Positions 7,601 to 11,000 of a stretch of DNA of 11,000 nucleotides are shown piece by piece; position 1 is the stretch's first letter, and each line of letters starts with the position of its first letter. The stretch is from positions 1-11,000 of the forward strand of contig CASBPW010000103.1 in NCBI GenBank assembly GCA_949127685.1, in the 5' to 3' direction. A program made the position numbers and the translations under genes. The DNA comes from Candidatus Sivonenia alaskensis PMM_0068. Lineage in GTDB: Bacteria > Cyanobacteriota > Cyanobacteriia > Gloeobacterales > PMM-0068. The notes under the pieces were generated by a model. The model saw only the letters and a list, made by a program, of their open reading frames with translations, was not told where the DNA came from and searched no databases.

Positions 7601-8200
7601 CATGGTCCCCTGGATTTCCATGGTTACAGAGACGATGATGGGTAGGCGGATACCTTTCTCTTGGAAGACTTCTTCTGTCGCCCCCAAAGCGGCCTTGATT
7701 TGGAGCACATCCTGGCAGGTCTCAATCATTACGATGTCGATGCCCCCATCCACCAAGCCTCGAATCTGCTCGGCATAAGAGGCTTTCATGTCGTCATAGT
7801 GGATATGGCCCAAGGTCGGTAGCTTGGTAGTAGGGCCAATAGAACCGGCGACGAAACGGGGCTTTTCAGGCGTGCTATAGTGCTTAGCAATTTTTTTGGC
7901 CAACTGGGCCGCTTTTACATTCAATTCATAGGCTAAATGGGCAATGTCATACTCAGCCAGGACAATCGAACTCGACCCGAAGGTATCGGTTTCGATAACA
8001 TCGGCTCCTGCTTCCAAAAAATCGCTGTGAACTTTTTCAATAGCTTCAGGTTTAGAAAACACCAGATATTCGTTACAACCTTCCAGGGAAGGGCCTCCAA
8101 AATCCTCCGCTGTCAAATTCATGGTTTGAATGGAAGTACCCATCGCCCCGTCAAAGACGAGAACCCGCTTTTTTAGAAGATCGAGGAAGCAACTGGACAT
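4625..8200 (-). CDS. metH: Cobalamin-dependent methionine synthase
   Basis: 1191 residues, cytoplasmic. It transfers the methyl group of 5-methyltetrahydrofolate through cob(I)alamin to homocysteine, giving methionine and tetrahydrofolate. All four modules are present. The homocysteine domain (1-310) has the zinc cysteines in GLNCATGP (C225) and GGCCGTRPDHI (C291, C292). The pterin domain spans about 325-600 (IIGERVNASGSKKCRDLL, LDVNVDYVG, GVSNISFGLNPAAR). The B12 cap and Rossmann domain span about 640-860, with the cobalt-ligand histidine 732 in GDVHDIGKNL. The AdoMet reactivation domain (about 920-1185) contains SRYSFGYPACPDLDD. A Gln/Thr/Ala-rich linker (about 880-905) joins the last two. 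The ATG at 8200 is chosen because AGGGA lies nine bases upstream; a TTG at 8209 is too close to it. Length is close to E. coli MetH (1227). The gene converges on atpC and diverges from ylqD. Confidence 0.98.
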   Translation of the reverse strand: MSSCFLDLLKKRVLVFDGAMGTSIQTMNLTAEDFGGPSLEGCNEYLVFSKPEAIEKVHSDFLEAGADVIETDTFGSSSIVLAEYDIAHLAYELNVKAAQLAKKIAKHYSTPEKPRFVAGSIGPTTKLPTLGHIHYDDMKASYAEQIRGLVDGGIDIVMIETCQDVLQIKAALGATEEVFQEKGIRLPIIVSVTMEIQGTMLVGSEIGAVLTILEPFPIDVLGLNCATGPDKMTEHIRYLSENSRFAISCIPNAGIPENVGGHAHYHLTPQEMQTHLKHFVEDLGVTVVGGCCGTRPDHIQALVDIVQDYTPKPRPIQVVPSAASIYITQPYDQDNSFLIIGERVNASGSKKCRDLLNAEDWDGLVSLARAQVREGCHILDVNVDYVGRDGEMDMHELVSRLVTNVTLPLMLDSTEWQKMEAGLKVAGGKCLLNSTNYEDGEPRFFKVLEIAKTYGAGVVVGTIDEEGMARVSDKKFAIAQRAYRQAVEFGIPAYDIFFDPLALPISTGIEEDRHNALGSLKAIKRIKEELPGCRTTIGVSNISFGLNPAARVVLNSVFLHLAREAGLDSAIVSASKILPMARIEEHHQQVAKQLIYDERKFEGDICVYDPLTVFTELFMGVTTKQSKETIQNLTLEEHLRRHIIEGERIGLEDKLREALEKYPPLAIINEHLLDGMKVVGEQFASGQMQLPFVLQSAETMKSAVAYLEQFMEKQDGSTKGKVLIATVKGDVHDIGKNLVDIILTNNGYTVYNLGIKQSVDAILEAQDKYQADCIAMSGLLVKSTAFMKENLQTFSQKGISVPVILGGAALTRKFVEKDCQQVYSGKVVYGRDAFTDLNFMDALMEHKHQETWTNTEGFLTDAVNPEFAHLVAGNDAAQQTTEQSAETEHTLQSVKSQARPKVAKVRQSVSLEVPRPQPPFWGTKVLQDIDLEEVFRYLDLNALVAGQWQFRKTKAQSREEYEALVSEKMYPILEQWKAKIIQDQALAPQVVYGYFPCWAEENTVHVYTLESATLFQETGNPRDLVIAQSFEFPRQAGEDHQCLSDFFLPVGSEQLDVFPMQAVTVGTVATEYAQKLFKADNYSDYLYYYGLSVQTAEAVADWTHARIRHELGIGAQDSPEMRRLINQGYQGSRYSFGYPACPDLDDQAKQLTLLQAEEAIGLRMDESLQLHPEQSTTALVIYHPEARYFSA

Positions 8201-8349
8201 GGGTAACAATCCCTAAAAATATATATTTATCTTAATTTATGTTGATTTACCTTTTCATGGTTACTTCCCCGTAGGTCGAGATTAAAAAAGTAGATTTCTA
8301 GAGCTGTAACAGAATTCGGTAAAATGACACAGGCTATCCCTAAAGTTTA
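8201..8349. promoter_or_regulatory. Divergent metH/ylqD promoter region
   Basis: This 149-base, strongly AT-rich gap must hold the promoters of both genes. On the plus strand TAAAAT (8320-8325) is a plausible -10 for ylqD, without a good -35. On the minus strand TATATATTT-rich sequence (about 8218-8230) could serve metH. The metH Shine-Dalgarno AGGGA lies at about 8210-8214. A three-codon open frame with a GGGGAAG-type ribosome site (minus strand, 8258 to 8247, Met-Lys-Arg-stop) sits ahead of metH and could act as a leader if transcribed. I see no B12-box or SAM-riboswitch core. Confidence 0.4.
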
Positions 8350-8787
8350 ATGAAACAAATCACTCTCAAGCGCAATATCAATGTGAAAGCTGTAGTCACC
8401 CCCCGTCTACAGGAAGAAGCCAATGCTCAGCTACAGCAAGGACTGGCGCAAATTGACAATCAAATCCAGCAATTGGAATTTCAGGGTAGACGAGCGATCA
8501 GCGATATCGAGCGCACTTCGGTAAAACCCCCAGGTCCAGAGGTCCAGCAGCAGATTGCCAGCATCCGCAACCAAGTCGAACAGCAAAAGTCCGAAATGCT
8601 GGGACAGAAGAATCAATTGCTCCAACAGATGAACCAAGTGGCAACTTGGGAGATGGGACAAGAGATCGTCCAAGGCCAAATCGAGAGTTTTTTTACGATT
8701 CAGGAAGGTGAGAACCTGGTGGGCCGGATGAATGTGGAAATTTTGCTAAATGACGGTGTAATTAAGGAAATACGCGGAGAAGTTTAG
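8350..8787 (+). CDS. ylqD: YlqD family protein
   Basis: 145 residues, soluble, no signal peptide. It opens with a short beta stretch (TLKRNINVKAVVTPRLQEEA), typical of YlqD (PF11068). A long, glutamine-rich coiled coil follows (about 20-105: LQQGLAQIDNQIQQLEF, then QQQIASIRNQVEQQKSEML). It closes with a small beta barrel-like end (about 110-145: IQEGENLVGRMNVEILLNDG, then VIKEIRGEV). The family is found in Firmicutes and cyanobacteria and its molecular function is not known. The ATG lacks a clear Shine-Dalgarno. The gene is divergent from metH, and a probable terminator follows 10 bases or so after its stop, so it looks monocistronic. Confidence 0.85.
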   Translation: MKQITLKRNINVKAVVTPRLQEEANAQLQQGLAQIDNQIQQLEFQGRRAISDIERTSVKPPGPEVQQQIASIRNQVEQQKSEMLGQKNQLLQQMNQVATWEMGQEIVQGQIESFFTIQEGENLVGRMNVEILLNDGVIKEIRGEV

Positions 8788-8794
8788 CTTTATC

Positions 8795-8840
8795 CCCCAT
8801 TCATATACGGTTGTGCACACTCCTGTATAGGGGTATTTTT
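8795..8840 (+). terminator. Probable Rho-independent terminator of ylqD
   Basis: CCCC (8795-8798) pairs with GGGG (8830-8833) and TATAC (8804-8808) with GTATA (8825-8829), leaving a 5-base bulge and a 16-base loop. TATTTTT follows directly. The bulge weakens the hairpin, so this is less certain than the terminators after the sigma factor and dps. Confidence 0.45.
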
Positions 8841-8891
8841 AGTACCTTGAGACACAGACAGCGGCATGCTCCCCATGCTTGAATAGTCCAA

Positions 8892-8921
8892 TTGACATGA
8901 ACAGTAACAATTTGTTAAGAT
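8892..8921 (+). promoter_or_regulatory. Sigma70-type promoter of the sigma factor gene
   Basis: A perfect -35 TTGACA (8892-8897), an 18-base spacer and TAAGAT (8916-8921, four of six matches) lie 27 bases before the ATG. This gives a very short leader. A small hairpin, GCATG-CTCCC-CATGC (8864-8878), lies just upstream of the -35 and could be a protein-binding site. Confidence 0.55.
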
Positions 8922-8948
8922 TCTGAGTAACGAATAAATTTACGAACA

Positions 8949-9896
8949 ATGCTTATTAACTCCGCTTCAGAAAGCAATATGGAATCCATCTCAGACATTT
9001 CTGTACAGGTAAATTTTTCTGTTCCTGAAAAACGCAAGGGGCGGGGACGCAAACCGAGTAGTTCAGAAGACTCTGTTGGTCAATTTTTGAGGGAAATGGC
9101 TCGCTACCCACTGTTGACTGCTGAGCAGGAAGTGGAAATCGCTCGCGTCATCGCCTGTGGTGGAGCGGATGCAGAACCTGCGAAGCGCCGTCTAGTTCGG
9201 GCCAACCTGCGCCTAGTGGTATCGATTGCCAAGAAGTATTTAAATCGGGGAGTGCCCTTTCTAGACTTGATTCAAGAGGGTTCAATTGGGTTGATGCGGG
9301 CTGTGGAAAAATTTGATTATGAGCGCGGATTTAAATTTTCCACCTATGCCTACTGGTGGATTCGCCAAGGAATCACCCGCGCCATTGCCTCCCAATCTCG
9401 TACGGTGCGCTTACCTGTGCACATGGTGGAGAAACTGAATCAGGTCAAGAGAGTTCTGCGGGAGATGACCCAAGAGCTGGGCAGACGTCCTACCAAGCCT
9501 GAATTGGGAGAAAAGTTGGAGCTTACTCCTTTGAAGCTGGATGAGATTCTTGAGGCCGGACGCCGGACGCTTTCCTTGCATGTGAAAGTAGGAAAAGAAG
9601 AGGATACGGAGCTTTTAGAGCTGATCGAATCTAGCGATGAGTTGACCCCTGATGTCTTCATTGACCGTGAAATGCTCTCTGAACAGATCGGTGAAGCTCT
9701 AGACCAACTTAACCCTCGTGAGCGAGACATTCTCATGCTGCGTTTTGGTATGTTGGATGGCCATGACTATACGCTTTCTGAGATTGGTGAACTCTATTCC
9801 CTTTCGCGTGAGCGGGTCCGCCAGATTCAAGCTAAAGCGATGCGCAAGCTGCGCCATCCCAGACGCCAAGCTCTTTTGCGAGATTGGATGAGTTAA
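8949..9896 (+). CDS. RpoD-like group 2 sigma factor
   Basis: 315 residues; directs RNA polymerase to sigma70-type promoters. Region 1.2 is at about 41-73 (DSVGQFLREM...). Region 2 is at 79-152, including the core-binding DLIQEGSIGLMRAVEKFDYE and the -10 recognition/melting segment FSTYAYWWIRQGITRAI (130-146). Region 3 spans about 155-230 and region 4 about 246-312, with the -35-binding helix-turn-helix LSEIGELYSLSRERVRQIQ (276-294). The N-terminus is short and lacks the long acidic region 1.1 of primary sigma factors. This places it with the cyanobacterial non-essential, stress- or nutrient-responsive group 2 factors; which of sigB-sigE it corresponds to cannot be told by eye. A basic GRGRKP patch (31-36) precedes region 1.2. 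The start at 8949 is used; an ATG at 8979 is the alternative. It is bounded by its own promoter and terminator. Confidence 0.95.
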   Translation: MLINSASESNMESISDISVQVNFSVPEKRKGRGRKPSSSEDSVGQFLREMARYPLLTAEQEVEIARVIACGGADAEPAKRRLVRANLRLVVSIAKKYLNRGVPFLDLIQEGSIGLMRAVEKFDYERGFKFSTYAYWWIRQGITRAIASQSRTVRLPVHMVEKLNQVKRVLREMTQELGRRPTKPELGEKLELTPLKLDEILEAGRRTLSLHVKVGKEEDTELLELIESSDELTPDVFIDREMLSEQIGEALDQLNPRERDILMLRFGMLDGHDYTLSEIGELYSLSRERVRQIQAKAMRKLRHPRRQALLRDWMS

Positions 9897-9918
9897 AAGT
9901 TATAACAGATTGCGATAT

Positions 9919-9949
9919 AAGCCCTGCAGCAATACAGGGTTTATTCTTT
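9919..9949 (+). terminator. Rho-independent terminator of the sigma factor gene
   Basis: AAGCCCTG (9919-9926) pairs with CAGGGTTT (9935-9942) across an 8-base loop, forming an 8-bp stem with one G-T pair, and runs into TTTATTCTTT. It begins 23 bases after the sigma factor stop and ends just before the srx -35, so it separates the two transcription units. Confidence 0.75.
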
Positions 9950-9955
9950 GGCCTC

Positions 9956-9987
9956 TTGTAAATCATAATCATATCGACTATGATTTA
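9956..9987 (+). promoter_or_regulatory. srx promoter overlapped by a 9-bp inverted repeat
   Basis: TTGTAA (9956-9961, four of six matches) and TATGAT (9979-9984, five of six) are spaced by exactly 17 bases: a good sigma70-type promoter, with transcription expected near 9991. Exactly over it lies a perfect inverted repeat, TAAATCATA (9959-9967) and TATGATTTA (9979-9987), with an 11-base spacer and half-site centres 20 bases (two helical turns) apart. A dimer bound there would occlude both hexamers, so repression is the natural reading. Fur/PerR- or CRP/FNR-type regulators are candidates, but the repeat is not an exact match to any consensus I can recall. Confidence 0.6.
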
Positions 9988-10011
9988 AGGGTTGAGAGGG
10001 TAGGCCGTCTT

Positions 10012-10275
10012 ATGGCTGATATTCGAGAGCTTCCCATAGAGCAGATCCACCGTCCCCTCCCGCGTCAGAATGACCCTGCTAAAGTAAGAGTGCTGATGGA
10101 ATCTATCCAGATGGTTGGCCTTCAAGAACCGATCGATGTTCTGGAAGTAGAGGGTCAGTACTACGGGTTTTCGGGCTGTCATCGCTATGAAGCCTGTACC
10201 CGTCTTGGTCATCCAACCATTCGTTGTCGGGTCCGCCGGGCTACCCCCCAAGTCCTCCGGATGCACTTAGCCTAA
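10012..10275 (+). CDS. srx: Sulfiredoxin
   Basis: 87 residues. ATP-dependent reductase that returns the sulfinic (over-oxidised) cysteine of 2-Cys peroxiredoxins to the active form. The hallmark FSGCHRYEA (53-61) places the catalytic cysteine at residue 56. Upstream, IHRPLPRQNDPAKVRVLMESI (12-32) matches the conserved RPLP...DPAKV segment, and EPIDVLEVEG (39-48) the central strands of the ParB/Srx fold. No other ParB domain is present, and the length suits sulfiredoxin rather than a chromosome-partition protein. The ATG at 10012 is used: a GAGAGGG site lies 12 bases upstream, and the protein then starts right at the conserved region. Reading from a TTG at 9910 would run through the sigma-factor terminator and this gene's own promoter. 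dps follows 60 bases downstream. Confidence 0.93.
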   Translation: MADIRELPIEQIHRPLPRQNDPAKVRVLMESIQMVGLQEPIDVLEVEGQYYGFSGCHRYEACTRLGHPTIRCRVRRATPQVLRMHLA

Positions 10276-10335
10276 GGCGGACTAAGGTTGATATCGGAAC
10301 CAGCAAACTAAATTCATTCAATTGAGGAATCCCGC

Positions 10336-10806
10336 ATGGAAATCAATGTAGGCATTGACGAGAAAGATAGAAAAGAAATTGCTGAAGGCCTTTCTAGACT
10401 ACTGGCAGATACCTATTCGCTTTATCTCAAAACTCATAATTTTCACTGGAATGTGAAAGGACCGATGTTCCAGACCTTGCATCTCATGTTTGAAGTCCAA
10501 TATAACGAGCTGGCGTTGGCAGTGGATTTAGTGGCTGAACGTATCCGCGCTTTAGGATTTCCTGCTCCAGGGACCTATTCTGAATATGCAAAACTGAGTT
10601 CAATTCCTGAAACTCCTGGAGTTCCTAAGGCAGAGGAGATGATTAAACTCTTGGTTGAAGGCCAAGAAGCCGTGGTCCGCACCGCCCGCTCTATCTTTCC
10701 TCTATTAGATGAAGTGCGTGATGAACCGACCGCCGATTTATTGACACAACGAATGCAGATTCATGAGAAGACGGCTTGGATGCTGAGAAGTTTACTAGAG
10801 AAATAG
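10336..10806 (+). CDS. dps: Dps family ferritin (DNA-binding, iron-storing)
   Basis: 156-residue four-helix ferritin-like subunit of the Dps dodecamer, which oxidises Fe(II) with peroxide, stores the iron and shields DNA. The signature HNFHWNVKGPMFQTLHLMFE (34-53) is complete. The inter-subunit ferroxidase ligands are present at the usual spacing: H37, H49 and E53 in the first helix pair, D64 and E68 in LAVDLVAERI. An extra histidine (34) precedes H37. The N-terminus is short without a lysine-rich tail, so DNA binding by that route is not evident. The ATG has TGAGGAA eight bases upstream. It follows srx on the same strand with a 60-base gap and no terminator between, so co-transcription is likely, with a possible weak internal promoter (TTGATA near 10289). 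Confidence 0.96.
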   Translation: MEINVGIDEKDRKEIAEGLSRLLADTYSLYLKTHNFHWNVKGPMFQTLHLMFEVQYNELALAVDLVAERIRALGFPAPGTYSEYAKLSSIPETPGVPKAEEMIKLLVEGQEAVVRTARSIFPLLDEVRDEPTADLLTQRMQIHEKTAWMLRSLLEK

Positions 10807-10820
10807 ACTCCTATTGACGG

Positions 10821-10851
10821 CCCTTTCTGTTCGCAGAAAGGGAATTTTTTT
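10821..10851 (+). terminator. Strong Rho-independent terminator of dps
   Basis: A perfect 9-bp stem, CCCTTTCTG (10821-10829) / CAGAAAGGG (10834-10842), closes a TTCG tetraloop and is followed by AATTTTTTT. It begins 14 bases after the dps stop and would end the srx-dps transcript. Confidence 0.93.
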
Positions 10852-11000
10852 GGCCGGTCTCTCATAACGGTCGGTTCGAGCATTTTGAATGGTGCAAAGG
10901 AATTAAAGGCATACCCGACAAAGGATAGATCAAACGCGCTAGAGGATAACAGGCAAGGCTCATTGAAGTAGTCTGTAGAGCAACGAAAGGAGCCTTCAGC
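10852..11000. other. Non-coding right edge with a 7-bp inverted repeat
   Basis: No gene is supported. AAGGCTC (10955-10961) and GAGCCTT (10990-10996) form an inverted repeat with a 28-base spacer. Frames on both strands stay open for some distance, but they are short, lack starts and run to the window edge. Mobile-element debris or a partial gene beyond the edge are possible. Confidence 0.3.

Noticed and set aside
8201..8209. TTG start giving a three-residue longer MetH
   Set aside because: The AGGGA ribosome site is nine bases from the ATG at 8200 but almost touches the TTG, and the extra residues match nothing known for MetH.
9910..10011. 34-residue N-terminal extension of sulfiredoxin from a TTG
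   Set aside because: It would run through the sigma-factor terminator and the srx promoter; sulfiredoxin proteins begin near the ATG at 10012.
1..11000. CRISPR arrays, defence islands, rRNA genes, prophage genes
   Set aside because: No regularly spaced repeats, rRNA-like stretches or recognisable defence or phage proteins were seen on either strand.

Overview
The window comes from a cyanobacterium with moderate GC. The ATP synthase gamma subunit carries the cyanobacterial/chloroplast-type insert. The sigma factor is of the cyanobacterial RpoD-like, non-primary (group 2) type. YlqD, GXWXG/DUF4334, sulfiredoxin and Dps proteins of this kind are also common in cyanobacteria. I found no copy of the HIP1 octamer GCGATCGC, which argues against lineages rich in HIP1. 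I cannot name the genus.

Left part (1-2845), accessory in character. A 359-base leader with a palindrome and two hairpins precedes a secreted protein of unknown function (360-1073). Six bases after its stop lies a 482-bp internally deleted IS3-family element (1080-1561). It keeps both terminal inverted repeats and the N-terminal part of OrfA but has no orfB. Next, on the minus strand, is a GXWXG/DUF4334 protein (1670-2212). It is followed by about 630 bases with only weak, frame-broken coding remnants.

Middle part (2846-8349), mostly housekeeping. A minus-strand tRNA-Thr(UGU) is followed by a small membrane-anchored four-cysteine protein. Then comes a stand-alone atpC, not preceded by the usual atpA, running convergently into metH, the B12-dependent methionine synthase. 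MetH is complete, with all four modules. It is transcribed divergently from ylqD across a short AT-rich intergenic region.

Right part (8350-11000), stress-related. ylqD, with a probable terminator, is followed by a group 2 sigma factor with its own TTGACA-type promoter and a terminator. Next is a sulfiredoxin gene whose promoter is covered by a perfect 9-bp inverted repeat. Sixty bases later on the same strand is a Dps ferritin, closed by a strong Rho-independent terminator. Sulfiredoxin repairs over-oxidised peroxiredoxin, and Dps removes iron and peroxide and protects DNA. The pair therefore looks like a small peroxide-defence unit, possibly under a repressor acting at 9959-9987. The last 150 bases hold no gene I can support.

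I found no clearly new multigene system. The most testable observations are the operator-like repeat over the srx promoter, the minimal IS3 derivative, and the separation of atpC from the rest of the ATP synthase operon.
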